Below are positions 9,528 through 22,116 of a stretch of 64,000 bases of DNA, piece by piece (positions within the stretch are counted from its first letter, which is position 1; each line of letters begins with the position of its first letter). A program made the translations under genes and the position numbers. A model generated the notes under the pieces. It was given only the letters and a program-made list of their open reading frames with translations. It did no database searches and was not told the DNA's origin. Origin of the DNA: Asparagopsis taxiformis (Eukaryota > Rhodophyta > Florideophyceae > Bonnemaisoniales > Bonnemaisoniaceae); the NCBI GenBank assembly GCA_030407315.1, contig JALQPE010000038.1:183438-247437 (forward strand), written 5' to 3'.

Positions 9528-10393
9528 TTGACTGAATTATGCTGCCGAGGACACCAACAATGTCAAGATAGCTCAGTCAGATCTGATGCCAAGCTGATGG
9601 AGGACTTGATGCTACTTAATAATGGCAACGAGAGAGGACAGCTGGGAACCGCACAGCGCGTGATCAGAAATCTGAAAACAAAATTAGTGCATTTATGATG
9701 AGCTCAACCGTACAGGATTCGAGATGCCTGGAGATCTATGTGTACACAACTCGCTTGTTCTCTCTTATCGAGGACAAGGCTGCAACATCTTATCCCATCT
9801 AACCCTTGAGCCAGAAACAGAATGGTGCAAGGCGATAAATAATTATCGCCCATAATATGTGCAGCACACCCTTGGTAGATTGTAATTTCCGCAAGCCGGG
9901 ATGCAAATCATCCGAGTAGCATACTGTATCACATTTCAACGTCCCCCGTAAAATACCTAAATGCACCACTTGTGATACTCTCGCGACAAAGTAGCCCCAA
10001 TGCAAAGCTACTCTATGAGTTGAATAAAGTTATCAACACGTCCAAAGCGATAATTGCTGCCATCTATTAAACAGCTCTCAATGTTCATAAAGCTGATCAG
10101 CTATTCGTAGAACAAACTTCTTCGATACCTTAAGACGATGCAGCCTCTCTTGCCAGTACCCTTCCATATATGTCCAATACTTTGGAATAGTTCCTCGCGC
10201 CTTTATTCGAATCAAAGTGCTTTACCTAGAATAGTCCAACTGCAGTAGAGTTCAATATCTAACATATAAACTTCCTCTCTAATATATTCATACATCTCTG
10301 TTCCACTAATACTTATAAACCTGAAAATGTACACATCCATGTATATGGTCTCCAAACTATAGTGTTCGTAAAACTGCATCAATCTTGTTTGCA
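9528..10393. other. Intergenic region, AT-rich on its right side
   Basis: About 870 bases between the phosphatase promoter and the 3' end of the oxygenase-like gene. From about 10070 the sequence becomes AT-rich. No ORF of protein-like composition, RNA gene or repeat was recognised. Confidence 0.4.
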
Positions 10394-13251
10394 TCATAGT
10401 TCAATTACTTCCAAGGTCGTTGGCTTCTTCGCGCGCTTACTGTTCACTTTCACTCCTGGTGCAATAAACGACAGTAAAGCCTCCAATTTTGTCGCCAAAT
10501 CCTCATTCTCACTGCGTATTTTCATTCGTTCTGCGACTTCGTTGACCGGCATCCGTCCCTGACTGTTCTTTATGATCTGCAGCTTCCCTCGCGTAGCTTT
10601 CGGGTAAGACACTACACGAAACTCTGCACCAGGCATCATAGATTCCATTTGCAATGCCACAGCTGTCAATCCGTTTGGTAACATGTGCGCTCCGTGTACT
10701 GTCACTTTGTCGGCTGAATGGTCTTGCAAGAAGTCAACCACCCGTACGCAGGGTGCACATCGGCATGTTAATGATGTTGGCACGCGCACTTTCCAGTCCT
10801 TTTTTGATACCATATCTTCATCCATGCCTTCATACATTGAGCTAAGTGAGTAGGTCATTAGCTGTACTGAGGCATCTTTCTCAATGTTCAATTTTCTTCG
10901 TTCCAACGCTAAAAGAATTGAACGTGCTACTGAACGGGGCTGGAATATTTCTCCTCGAGAGGTGATAGCTTTTGCAAATTGAAGTTGATACGAAGTTTCC
11001 GATTGAATATCTGAATCGCATAGACTGTCCATCACAGTAAGAACTTCCAGTCCATTCACAATGGTTTCTTGTTTCGCTTCTTCGCTTTCATCCGTCGTCG
11101 CGTCACGGACACAACGGATCATCACTCCAGCGTACAATTCAAAGTCTTTTTTCACCTTGTCAGCCGATGTTCTCCATAGTTTGATAATGGCAGGGAAAAC
11201 ACGGCCGAGCGGCGAGTATACACATGGTTGTTTCATCACTTGCATAACTGCATCTTTACAAATGCTAAATGGGAGCAAAGCCGTGAAGATTAATGACAGA
11301 TCACAGTGTTGTCGATCTGTCATTTTGTCGTTTCGTAGTCCATCAAATACGCTTTTTGCCAATTCCATCGTGTGTTGGTTTACACCAATTCCATAACTCA
11401 TACTCAAAAGTTTCGAAAGCGCGTTGCATGTGTGAATGCATGGAACAAACCGCTCTTTGTTCGCCACAATGTTTCTAACACCCCGTGATAACAGATCATC
11501 TCGACCAAGGTTATATAAACACGATACCACTGACACAACAGTCAACGTTGGCATAGACGTGAGTGATTCAAACGTGCTCAAGTCGTGCGATTGGTGAAGA
11601 AGAGACGCCCGAAATGGGGTAGTTTCAACAACAGAGTTCGCCAGTAATGGGATGAGACTCTCCGTAATGCTTTCTAGCACTTGGTGTTCTTCCCGACTTT
11701 GAACACAACTGTAGTCTTGCATCTCCCGAAGCAACTTCCAGCAGGCAGCAACGACTGCTTCATCATTAGAGTTATTCTGTGAAGTTAACATAGAACATAT
11801 TGATTCCTTCAGAGCAGAAAAGCTGTGTCTGTCGACTAGTGCCTGAAATATGGGGAAGAAGAGATTAAGTGTGAATGAGGTGAATTGGATTTGTTTCAGT
11901 AGGATGCGTACCGGTTCTACAGAGACGTTTTCTTTCAGGAAGTAGGATAAAATAGAATCGTAAGGAATCATCGAATTATCTGAGCGAAGCAAGTATCTTG
12001 ACAGAAATTCATTTGCGTCCTTGCAGCCGTACAATGAGGTTTCGTCTTCTCGGTCCACAGCGCTGGCAATCAAAGAGGTTGCAACGTTGCAAGATACTGC
12101 AGAAATAAACATCGGTTTTGGCCACAACACTATTGCAGTACTTGAATACCATAAATCATCCGAGACGGTAGACGCGACAATCTGGTCACCGAAAATCATT
12201 TTGTCACTATTTTGAGAAATGTGGTTTGTCTGAGCGAAATCTTCAGGTGAAACAGAAATCTCAATCAGAGACGGTGTGTTAAGGGCGGGCATTGGGAGGA
12301 AATCTTGAACACAGATGCTATAGCCATATGGGAAACGCTCAAGTATATTGTTGTTAGTTTTTCTAGTTCGGAGCGAAACAAGAAAGAGGTCGAAACAATC
12401 TGCAATACGTAGAATATTGAAAAGTGCAGCATCAGGACCATATAGATTGTTCCAAGACGAAATATCTGTGTAGGACGAGTGAAGAAGGCAGCAGAGCCTT
12501 GACATGGTGGAAGGATGAGAGAGTGACATACTCTGCCAATCATGAGCAATTGAGCGAAAAGTGTGAACAGAAGGAGCATGTGAGGGGATGACGGGAATTG
12601 CGAGAGAGGCATTGGCAAGTTGCAAATGATAGAGCAGAGTAACGCGATAGCCACTGGTGATGCTCTTCATCTCATGGTCGCAGTCAAGATAAAAAGCGGC
12701 GTATTGCATGTCATATAAGCCGTCGCCTGATGCACTTTCCAGAACGAGCTGTATTTCATTATGACGGACGAGGAAGTCGCCGCCTTCATGTAAGCTCGGG
12801 AGAGTGACGATGAGGGCACCAAACACGTGGGGGGAATCTGGGCGGTACAATGTGTTGAGAGGGATGTGTGCGTCAACGGACTGCACGTACAATCCATGGA
12901 AGTGTGCGACGAAGGGCGTCGAATGGCGAGATGTGTTCGGATATCCACGACGAGGTTTGCGAGTCCGACATTCCAACGGGGATGGTAGAAGTGGACGTGA
13001 TGGGAAGGTATGAAAAAAGTGAACGGCTGGGCGTGCTCCGGCTCTGCAACGGAGAGCAGGTCGAAGATTTGGGCAGTGGTGCACGGCAAGGCGAGAGGGT
13101 CCTGAAGGGAATCGATGCGCAGGAATGGATTAGGAAGGTAGGAGGAAGCTGAGGCGATGGATGCAAAACTTGCCACAGATTGGGAAGCTGCAGCTGCGGC
13201 TGTTGCAAAGCGGTGACGTAATGAAGTGGAAAGTGGCGGGACTTGTAACAT
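10394..13251 (-). CDS. Large 2OG-Fe(II) oxygenase-like protein, one frame break
   Basis: The gene starts at the ATG at 13251. Its first about 110 codons (NPFLRIDSLQDPLALPC, then a conserved PRW) match the N-terminal part of a 2-oxoglutarate oxygenase family best known from fungi. The reading then continues in another frame from about 12920 down to the stop at 10394. The second frame has FGALIVTLPSLHEGGDFLV and DCDHEMKSITSGYRVTLLY, which contain the distal His and the 2-oxoglutarate-binding Arg of the double-stranded beta-helix. The proximal H-x-D iron pair expected about 14 residues before FGALIV is not evident. About 700 further residues (helical, unassigned) follow. The break is a one-base shift, so either a sequence error or a very small intron could explain it. 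Fungal homologues are also long proteins of unknown substrate. It is divergent from the Dicer gene. Confidence 0.6.
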
Positions 13252-13837
13252 ACTAGTCTATCCTAGTCTGGGCCGGGCGGCAGCGTGCAGGGAGAAGAAG
13301 GCTGCATGGGGTTGAAAAAGGGGAGAATATGACAGACGGATTGTTTGATATCTAAACTCTGGACGAAGGTGTGAAAAGGAACGAGGGATTGACAAAGTTT
13401 GTTGGTTGCGAGCCGGACGTGTATGGAGAAGTGCTCTGCTGTCTGCAGTGCAACTGAATGCACTCGCAACGATACAGTTGTACGCATCTCGGCTCGCCAG
13501 GGATCAACATTTTGCTTACAGTGTAAACGTGTACGAAACGAATGAGTGCATTGCTGGACATTTTCGTCCGTCTGTCCCCGTGCTCACCCGTTCGGATTTG
13601 GATATGTTACTCTGCTCTGCTCCGCTCTGTTCGACAACCCTGCCGGGTGACATTATCTGTTCCTGGACATCGCACCGCTCAACGACAACAATTTTTGTCG
13701 TACATCACTACCGTTTACCAACCCTACTCACCATGTCGATGTTTCTGTCTCGTCTGCAACGTCTACAACGCAACACCACCTCATCGTAATGCATCACTCA
13801 GCTGCAATTCGCACCAGCCCGCCATCTCACCGTTGTC
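13252..13837. promoter_or_regulatory. Divergent promoter between oxygenase-like gene and Dicer
   Basis: About 590 bases separate the two start codons. The Dicer side is pyrimidine-rich just before the ATG (13700-13837). No motif stands out. Open frames here have low-complexity composition and are not credible genes. Confidence 0.4.
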
Positions 13838-16800
13838 ATGACCGAACAACCGCTCTTCACCCTCGACTGGCAGCCGGACGAGGCCTCTTCTGCAGATGTT
13901 GTAGATTCCTCTTACATATCTTCTTCTGCTCCCCATGCGCCACACTCCACTCCATCATCGCACTCTATCATGCAGTCTCCCTGCTCCGCCTCCCCTCTCG
14001 TTTCCCCCGCGCTCACTCATCCCCCCAATGATCACCACTTCAACGAGCTCGTCCCCCGAGGTTACCAGATTGAACTGTACGAACGTGCGTGCCGCGAGAA
14101 CATCATCGCCTATGTCGAAACAGGTTCGGGCAAAACCTTGGTAGCTGCTTTGCTCATCAAGAAAATTCTCACTGATCTAGACGCCCTTCCGCCGCTCCAC
14201 AACGATCAAAATGTGGATCCGTCCAACAACCAACACGCTAATATCCCAACTCCGCCCAAGCCACCTGGCCCCTTCGAAAAGTCGCTCCAACCGGCCACCC
14301 CAAACCAGAAAATCGCCGTCTTTCTTGTCCATCGCGTCCCGCTCGTCCCCCAGCAAGCAAAAGTCATCAAGGAAGTACTCCAATCTGACGGCTGCGTCGC
14401 ATGTACTACGGCGAAAAAAACGTTGACAATTGGTCATCGTCTAAATGGGCTCGAAACCTGTGCACTAAGAAAGTCCTCGTCATGACTGCACAGATTTTCC
14501 TCAACCTGCTTCGTCATGGTTTTATCGATATGCGTAACGTGGCTATTCTTATCCTTGATGAGGTCCATCACGCGACAAAGAGTCATCCTTACCGTCGTCT
14601 ATTTCTTGAATTTACCACACGATACCAAAACATGAATCGCGACCCCACGTCTTCGGCATGACTGCCACCCCGGTTAAAGCAAAGGCATCAGCAAAGAGCG
14701 AACAGCCCTGTCTCAAAGCATTTGCCGCCCTGGAAGCCACTTTAGATGCCACTGTGGTCACAGTGTCGCCGGAATCCCAATCGGAAGTTGAAGTGATGGT
14801 TCCGAAACCAGAGGAGTTTGTCATAACTTACCAGAGCAAATCCACTGTTGAAGAGACGGAACTCGAACCGCGTGACGAGTTTGAAGCATCCGAATCTGCA
14901 GCTGAAGTGATTGCTTTAATGGCGGCCTCGGAAGCTAATGGCGAATCTGCTAAACTGCCGAGTCACGTTCAGGAAGGCGTTCTACATTTTGCCGAAATCA
15001 ATTTAGTGAGGAATCTGAAAAAAAGGCTTGGACTCCAAGCTGCCATTTATTTTGCTAGACAGCTGTGCTTTTTGAACAAGATAAATGCGGAGCAAACCGT
15101 TGCGAAACTTGTCGCTGAATCTATTGAGAGTGAACGTAAGTCCGGTGGCCTTCCTTCAAATGTGTTGTCTCTTCTAGACGTTCTCTTTTCAGAGTACAGA
15201 CGAAGTAGAAGCAGCAGTTCCTCCCACTCCAGCTCTAATCACAAGAATCGCAATGAATTGTTCCGCTGCATCGTATTTGTTCAAGAGCGCATTAGCGCCC
15301 TTACTCTTGCATGGCTCATTAATCATGTGTTTGGCCAGCTCAACTGCACAGAGCTCAGTGCACGTTCCATTGTCGGTGCTCAAAGTGCAGAATCACATGT
15401 ACGCATGTCACAATCAAAGCAGAACTCCATTATCAAAGACTTTCGTGACGGAAATTTCGGAATCTTGGTTGCCACCAATGTGGTTGAAGAAGGTCTCGAC
15501 GTGCCCGCTTGTCGTCTTGTCGTGGCATTTGATTCTGTAATGTCACCTACGGCGTACGTTCAAGGGAGAGGAAGAGCCCGAAAACGTGGCGCCAGATACA
15601 TCGTGTTTCTTGAAGAAGATTCACTCCAACATTATTTGGCTCTTTATTACGCTCGCGAAGGTGCCAAACTTATGAAAGATGTTGCAAACGGTGAGGGTTG
15701 TCCAGAAGCTGAACGAGAGCTTTGTCGAAAGAAGCTATTTGAGGAATCGGTTATGACGGAAAGAAAACTGTACTCTAGAACCACGAGGGCTAGAGTGGGA
15801 GCCACTGAAGCCGTCAATCTTCTGCATAGATACTGCTTTATGAAATCCGCAGAGCTTGGCGATATCCCGTTTCAGAAGCCTTGTTACCTACCAAAGGAAT
15901 CTCCAGAAGGATATACTGCAATTGTAACTATGCATCCTCGAATCCCAATTGACAGCGGAATATGCTCAGTTCCACAGTGTAATCCTGCCATAGCAAAGAG
16001 ATATGCAGCATTAGATGCGTACACAAAATTATATCAAATCGGAGAGGTCGATGAATATCTGCTGCCAAAGAGACCGGCCCGTTCCAAACGTGTCTTACAT
16101 GTGATTAAGCCTCGATCAGATCTTGGGGTTCGAATTCAAGTACAACGGCGAGAGCAAAAAGCCCATAGTGAAATGCAACCGAAAGCATCCAAAAAGGACA
16201 AGAGATTAAGAGTTTGTCGCATAGCACACCCCGGCCCACTGCAGGTCAAGCTTGCTGATGTACCAAGTGAAAATCTTGAGCCCTCCCTAAATCCTATCAA
16301 CGGGACTAAGAATGATCATGGGGGGTTAGAAAAGTTCGAGTCCAGGAGAATTACGATAGCAGAGAAAGCAAGTTGCTCTTCACTGTTTATGTACAGCATA
16401 AGACTTGATCACGACGTCAAGTCTAGTTCGTGGTATAGGCCTGAAGATGACGGTACTTTCGGGTTGTTATTGCGTGAAAAGGTTCTGACTGAAGATCTCT
16501 CCGCGATTCGTTGTCCATTTGGGCAAGATCTTTTGACACTGTCATACGAGGGTTCGATTCCATGGACGGAAAGTTATCAGAAGACCGGATACAAATACTG
16601 CCGATACATGCAGCTCTGTCTCCGCGGTAGATGTCCAGGATCGATAGCAGCTCAGGAAATTGAACAACGGGAATATGGCTCCAGCATTTCCACTGGTTTT
16701 CTCCTTCTTCCGTTGATGAAGATATATGACAGCGGCAGTCCGATTGCATATGACATTGATTGGGGAAGTATACAACAGCTCCTCTCACTTGATTGGAGAA

Positions 16801-18530
16801 GTGGAAATCGTGCAATTGCACAAGAATTGCAGCGTGCATTGGTGTGTTCAGATCACGAAAATTGCGAGCGAGTGTACCTTTCAAGCGAACTGGATGAGCA
16901 AATCAAGGCGAAATCGTCGTCGCGGGGTTATCTCAACACAGCGTATCGTTCTTTCAAGCAATATTTCGCTGAAAAGCATTCCACACCACTTGAAGATGAG
17001 AATCAGAGCATGCTAGCAACTTGCAATCCTCTGGACATGTTTTCGCGTACTTCAGTTTCGACTTTCATGTTACCCCCGGAGACATGCCGACTCATTCCCC
17101 TTTCCCCTATGGCATGCTATATTGCCTCTGTGTTACCAACATGGCAAACATTCCTTGCTCTGAGAAACTGCTGGAGGCGAAATCGTATTGAATCCAATCC
17201 TATAGAGTTTCTGGCTTTCGCAAGAGCGCTGCAGCCGAATGTGAACAACGTTTCAAAGGGTTGTGTTGACCTTTCGTATGAACGTCTGGAATTTCTGGGA
17301 GATGCTGTGCTAAAGGTGATCAATTCAATGGTATCCTTTGTACAGACGCCTGAGGAAAGCGAAGGCCGGTTAAGTGATAGCAGGGACAGGGAAGTGTGCA
17401 ATAAGAACCTGGCGGATTATGCGATCGAGAGCAAGATTCAAGACTGTGTAGCATTTTCAGGAGTTTCACAGAAGGCGAAGGCTTGGCCATGGTTCTGGGG
17501 CGCACAACAGAACAAATGTGTGGAGATTAGTGAGAAAGTGCTCGCAGACTGTGTTGAATCAATCATTGGGGTGCAATATCTTCATGGGGGAATAGAATTG
17601 GCGACGGAGTTCTTGGACTTGTTAACACTCACGAAAGGGGCTTGTGAAGTGTTGGGAATCGTGAAAGGTGGGAAGAAACGAGAGAATGGTCGGATAAATG
17701 TGCATTTACCTGTTATGGGAACAGGTGATAAACGCTATGAATCAGCCTTTGTGAAAGAAGTGGAAGAAATCATTGGCTATGAATTTGTGAATAAGAATCA
17801 TTTGGTGGTGGCGTTGACGCATGGCAGTTACTTGAACGGAAGGATTACTTCATACCAAAGATACGAGTATCTCGGTGATGCAATTGTGGGCTTTTTGTTG
17901 TTGTCCCACTTTTTTGACAAATATCCCAAGTTAAGCCCAGGTGAATTGACTTCACTTCGCGGCCCTGCTCTGAGCAATGATTTGTTCGCTCGGGTGGTTG
18001 TTTCATGGGGAATACACAAGAGATTTTGGTTTGAATGCCCGCCACTGGTGACAGAAATCAGGAAGTTTGAAGAGCTCGTTGCGAATGAAGACGACGAGGA
18101 AGATGTATGTAAGACGATTACTGTTCCTAAAGTGCTTGGAGATTTATTGGAATCCATTATCGGAGCGGTGGTGGTTGACAAGGGAATGCGATTTGATGGA
18201 GTGAAAGCGATTGTACTGCGATTGATGGAGTCTGAACTGGAGCGGTTTGCAAACCCTGATAAGTTTAAACATAACCCCGTATCGGAGATGGTGCGAATGG
18301 TGCAGAAACTTTATAACACCCATCCAACGTACCACTATCTGGACGGCGCAAGGGATGTTGTGAAGATATGTTCGATTGAAGTTGACAAGAGGGAAATTGG
18401 ACGAGGGACGGGTCCGACAAGACGAGTTGCAAAGCACAAGGCGGCTATCGAGGGCCTGAAAGTTCTTGGTGAGGAGGAGGGCAACGGTGATGGCGAGAGA
18501 GAAGATTTGCCGTGTGAAACTAGCAAATGA
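13838..18530 (+). CDS. DCL: Dicer-like ribonuclease III with helicase domain (two frame breaks)
   Basis: Dicer cuts double-stranded RNA into small RNAs. The order is complete for a helicase-type Dicer: Walker A VETGSGKT (14116-14139), DEVH box (LILDEVHHA, about 14550-14576), GMTATPV motif, helicase C domain (15262-15630, ending [13 protein letters not shown]), a Dicer-dimerisation domain (15790-16080), RNase IIIa ([12 protein letters not shown], about 17280-17314), RNase IIIb ([10 protein letters not shown], about 17860-17888) and a C-terminal dsRBD (18270-18480). Both RNase III domains keep their acidic signature residues. I see no clear PAZ domain in 16380-17100. Three frames carry the gene: 13838 to about 14403, about 14404 to about 14640, then 14640 to the stop at 18530, the last with 1290 intact codons from 14658. 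Each change is a one-base backward shift inside conserved helicase sequence. The long intact third segment argues for a functional gene with base-call errors rather than a pseudogene. Confidence 0.9.
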
Positions 18531-19103
18531 ATGTTGAGACTTGTGCCCAAGTCTTGTTTATTTAATCATGTACACAGTTATGTAAAGAGAACATCAAGCG
18601 TCACGCCTATTGGTCTGGTGCAAATTCAAATATTTCAATTTCGGTGGAAACTGCAGGGGTGCGCATTTGAGTGTTTGAATCTAGTGGAAAATAATCATTG
18701 CAACCTGGACCTTTTGATCCCCGGTTCGTGCTCTGTATGCTGGGCGGGGGCGTAAGGCGGACATTATGAAGCGACGACAAGAATGGTGGACCGAGCGGCC
18801 CTGGGAATCGGGGGCGATGAGGCCGGTAAAAAAAGCGGGAACAATGCACGCCGCTTCATCACGGTTGCTTTTCATATCCACACTCGATTTCGAAATTACA
18901 TTCAAAATACGGCCCCGTCGATAGCCCCGTCCGTCCCCAATTCCACCGCACCGTCTCGTACTTTTTTGAATACGTCCCACTCGGTGCGCCATTCCCTTGC
19001 AAGCTCATCGTCGCAACGGTTTTAGTCTGCACTTGTCGCTCGCCCGCTCCAATTCCGTTGACATCTCCTTGCAACTTCACACTCCTATTCCCCCACAATC
19101 GTA
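18531..19103. promoter_or_regulatory. Dicer 3' end and beta-tubulin promoter
   Basis: About 570 bases. The last 80 bases before the tubulin ATG are C/T-rich, as in the leaders of several genes in this window. No other feature is seen. Confidence 0.4.
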
Positions 19104-20462
19104 ATGTCTCGCGGAATTGTCAGTCTCCAGGCTGGCCAATGCGGCAACCAGATCGGCACTGCTTTCTGGGAAACCATTTCACAAGAGCACGGCATCGATG
19201 CCGCCGGCAACTACACAGGTGATTCGCCCTTGCAGCTTGAGCGAGTAGGCGTTTACTATTCAGAGGGCTCTGGTGGTCGCTTCGTCCCTCGCGCTGTCCT
19301 TCTCGACTTGGAACCAGGTGCACTCGATGTCATCAAGGCCTCAGAAATGGGAGGCCTTTTCCACCCAGACAACTTTGTTTGTAGTCAGTCTGGCGCTGGA
19401 AACAATTGGGCAAAAGGTCACTACACAGAAGGTGCTGATATCATTGAAAATGTCCTAGACGTTGTTCGAAAAGAGACAGAGAGTTGTGAAGTACTCCAGG
19501 GCTTCCAGGTCTCGCACTCTCTTGGTGGTGGTACTGGCTCTGGAATGGGTACCCTCCTTGTCTCCAAGATTCGTGAGGAGTACCCTGATCGTATGCTGTG
19601 TACTTACTCGGTCATGCCTTCTCCCAAGGTCTCCGATACCGTCGTGGAACCGTATAATTGCACCCTGTCCGTCCATCAGCTCGTTGAAAACGCAGATGCC
19701 GTCTTTTCCATTGACAATGAAGCCTTGTATAACATTTGCACAAACACTCTCAAGAATGCAACTCCGGACTATAAGGATCTCAATAGGCTTGTGTCCAGCG
19801 TTATGTCTGGTGTCACATGCTCATTGCGATTCCCCGGTCAGCTCAATGCTGATCTCCGTAAGCTCGCTGTCAATCTCATTCCATTCCCGCGTCTCCACTT
19901 CTTTGTCGTCGGTTACGCTCCGCTCACTTCAACTGGCAACGAGAAGTACAAATCCATGAGTGTCCCAGAGCTCACATCTCAAATGTTCGAGGCTAAGAAC
20001 ATGATGGCAGATTGTGACCCCCGTAATGGCCGGTATCTCACCGCTGCAGCATATTTCCGTGGAAAAGTTTCCACCAAAGAGGTGGAAGATGAGATGCGCA
20101 AGATTCAAGATAAGAATACAAGTTATTTCGTTGAATGGATTCCAAATAATACTAAGACAAGCGTCTGCGATGTTCCGCCCCCTGGCCAGAAGGTTTCTGC
20201 CACTTTCATTGGTAATTCCACAACCATTCAGGATCTGTTCAAGCGTGTTGGCGTTCAATTCTCGGCAATGTTCAAGCGCAAAGCTTTCTTGCATTGGTAC
20301 ACTGGTGAGGGAATGGACGAGATGGAATTTACAGAAGCAGAGTCTAATATGCAGGACTTGATTTCAGAATACACACAGTATCAAGAAGCAACAGCTGAGC
20401 CGGATGACTTTGCAGATGACAACTATGCTGAAGAAGGTGAAGAGTTTGCCCAAGAGGAGTAG
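19104..20462 (+). CDS. TUBB: Beta-tubulin
   Basis: A 452-residue beta-tubulin in one exon. It has the nucleotide-binding AGQCGNQIG at 10-18, the tubulin signature GGGTGSGMG at 141-149, an [16 protein letters not shown] segment, and a Glu/Asp-rich C-terminal tail ([10 protein letters not shown]) of the kind that is modified and binds motors. It pairs with alpha-tubulin to build microtubules. The length is near the usual 445. Two details differ from typical beta-tubulins. The N-terminus is MSRG instead of the almost universal MREI, the tetrapeptide read during tubulin mRNA autoregulation in animals. The [13 protein letters not shown] loop is otherwise standard. The start is the ATG at 19104. 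The identification is certain; its place among tubulin paralogues cannot be judged here. Confidence 0.97.
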   Translation: MSRGIVSLQAGQCGNQIGTAFWETISQEHGIDAAGNYTGDSPLQLERVGVYYSEGSGGRFVPRAVLLDLEPGALDVIKASEMGGLFHPDNFVCSQSGAGNNWAKGHYTEGADIIENVLDVVRKETESCEVLQGFQVSHSLGGGTGSGMGTLLVSKIREEYPDRMLCTYSVMPSPKVSDTVVEPYNCTLSVHQLVENADAVFSIDNEALYNICTNTLKNATPDYKDLNRLVSSVMSGVTCSLRFPGQLNADLRKLAVNLIPFPRLHFFVVGYAPLTSTGNEKYKSMSVPELTSQMFEAKNMMADCDPRNGRYLTAAAYFRGKVSTKEVEDEMRKIQDKNTSYFVEWIPNNTKTSVCDVPPPGQKVSATFIGNSTTIQDLFKRVGVQFSAMFKRKAFLHWYTGEGMDEMEFTEAESNMQDLISEYTQYQEATAEPDDFADDNYAEEGEEFAQEE

Positions 20463-20816
20463 CCATATCAAGGGCTACTGGGCGTGGTTGCCCTGCACGG
20501 CCGCCGACTTATTGCTTTAGTATCCTCACAATAGTGAACGAGATATGGCGCCTGGCCCTCTCAACACAATCATACTATTCAAATACACTGAATGTTCTAA
20601 GCCTAGTTTACTTCCCTTGTAGGATTATAGGTAAGCTTCGACTCAACATTTTCGAAACGTGATGGGTCCAATTGGCTTTGTGCAGCTTGTGCTTGGCGAT
20701 AGGTTTCACATGTACGCTCCAATGTTTGTAAAGTCTTGCTACAATGTATTCATGTACACTTGCCTTCTATCTCACAGCACTGTTCAATAGATATCGTTCT
20801 CGTACCTTGACATCGC
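20463..20816. other. Convergent 3' flanks of beta-tubulin and YJU2
   Basis: About 350 bases between two stop codons on opposite strands. It holds the 3' UTRs; nothing else was recognised. Confidence 0.4.
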
Positions 20817-21656
20817 CTAATCATCGTCACTTGAGCTTGCGTAATCCACCAGGGTCGTAGCTGGTGTGGCGGGTTTGATAGGTGGCTCAATAATTTTCGT
20901 ATCGTGTTGTTTCTTTATCTTCTTGACGACCCTGAGAAGGCGAGGCTTTCCACCTACTTTCTCTGGTTGCACAACAACAGCGCTTTTAGGTTGCAGGTTT
21001 ATCTCTTCAAGAGCTTGATCTCGTTCTAGCTCGGGTATGGTTCGAAGTGACTTCCTCTTTCGTTCAAATGCGCTTCTAGCGTGCTTTGATATTAACTGTT
21101 CTAACTCCTGATCTTTCCGGTCATCTTGTGCTCTTACACCTGCCATTATTTGATCATGATTGAGTTTGGATTGGGTAGCCTTCAATGACTTCAGCTCATC
21201 AAGGGCGTCTAACTCATCCATCTCATCCTTAGCATCCTTTGTCTTATTTACCAGTTTTTGAATCGAATCTTCATCCTGACGCGCTCTTTCATCTTTGGCG
21301 TCTTCTTCAGCTTGCTTGGCATCGCGCCATGGTTCGTAATTTCTACGCACACCCCTCTCACATATGTAATCACTGTTCTTTGGATCTGTCTTTATATAGA
21401 ATGTTGCAGGACAGGACTTGCATTTCATTGAAAAGCGGAATATACGAATGCCAAGATAATTCTCTTCAGTGTCTGACTTCCTTGCGTTGAACTTGAGCCC
21501 AGTGCCCATGAACTCTCCACAAGTCTCGCATCGCACGGACATGGGAAGCATAAAGCGAACTGCATCATCATTCTGGCGCTTTTTCTTTATTCGCGGAAGC
21601 TTTGATGGGTCAAAATCTGGTGGATAGTACTTTGCTTGTACTTTCCTTTCACCCAT
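20817..21656 (-). CDS. YJU2: Splicing factor YJU2 (Cwc16/CCDC94 family)
   Basis: A 279-residue protein opening with the family hallmark MGERKVQAKYYPPDFDPSKL. A zinc site is formed by Cys43/Cys46 and Cys79/Cys82, and a highly charged coiled-coil region covers about 115-230. YJU2 joins the spliceosome with the Prp19 complex and promotes the first transesterification by docking the branch helix. Its presence shows the alga keeps an ordinary catalytic spliceosome although nearly all genes in this window lack introns. The length fits the family (about 280-320). The start is the ATG at 21656. It is divergent from the phycobilisome linker gene with 460 bases between starts. The C-terminal 40 residues are basic, then Pro/Thr-rich, ending in acidic residues. 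Identification is firm. Confidence 0.93.
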   Translation of the reverse strand: MGERKVQAKYYPPDFDPSKLPRIKKKRQNDDAVRFMLPMSVRCETCGEFMGTGLKFNARKSDTEENYLGIRIFRFSMKCKSCPATFYIKTDPKNSDYICERGVRRNYEPWRDAKQAEEDAKDERARQDEDSIQKLVNKTKDAKDEMDELDALDELKSLKATQSKLNHDQIMAGVRAQDDRKDQELEQLISKHARSAFERKRKSLRTIPELERDQALEEINLQPKSAVVVQPEKVGGKPRLLRVVKKIKKQHDTKIIEPPIKPATPATTLVDYASSSDDD

Positions 21657-22116
21657 GCTGAAATTCTTGGCCTAGTTGGAAATTCCGACATCCGTGGAGT
21701 GCCGACGCCTAAAGGCCTAAGCGAAATGTGACATGATCTACCACGCTGTACACGCATTGAAAACATGAACCATTGAATGAAAGACAAGTGGAGGGACGAA
21801 AAATTTGGGAAAAAGCAGGAACCCTATGTAGCGGCTCAAGAGCGATCTCCGAAAGCACCTCGCATCATCGCCACGTTTTATCAATGCAAAATCTTCTTGC
21901 AAATTGCGATACTATGCAGGACAAGATACTTTGGTATTCAATACTTTCTCTGTCATACTAGGGACGCTGTGGTGAAAACCTACGGTTTGGTTCTTCTCAG
22001 ACCGACACAATAGCTTATCTTCGTTAGGCAGTGCATCAAACCAACAGATCGAATCCCTCCCCCCACCTTGCTCCGAAATTACCCAAGACATCGCGCTCCT
22101 CGTTAGACCCCGCAAC
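21657..22116. promoter_or_regulatory. Divergent promoter between YJU2 and phycobilisome linker gene
   Basis: About 460 bases between two start codons. The 60 bases before the linker ATG are C-rich. No light-regulatory element could be named with confidence. Confidence 0.4.

Noticed and set aside
13838..14660. The Dicer gene as a pseudogene
   Set aside because: 1290 codons after the breaks are open with all catalytic motifs, which is hard to explain without selection; a sequence error is simpler.
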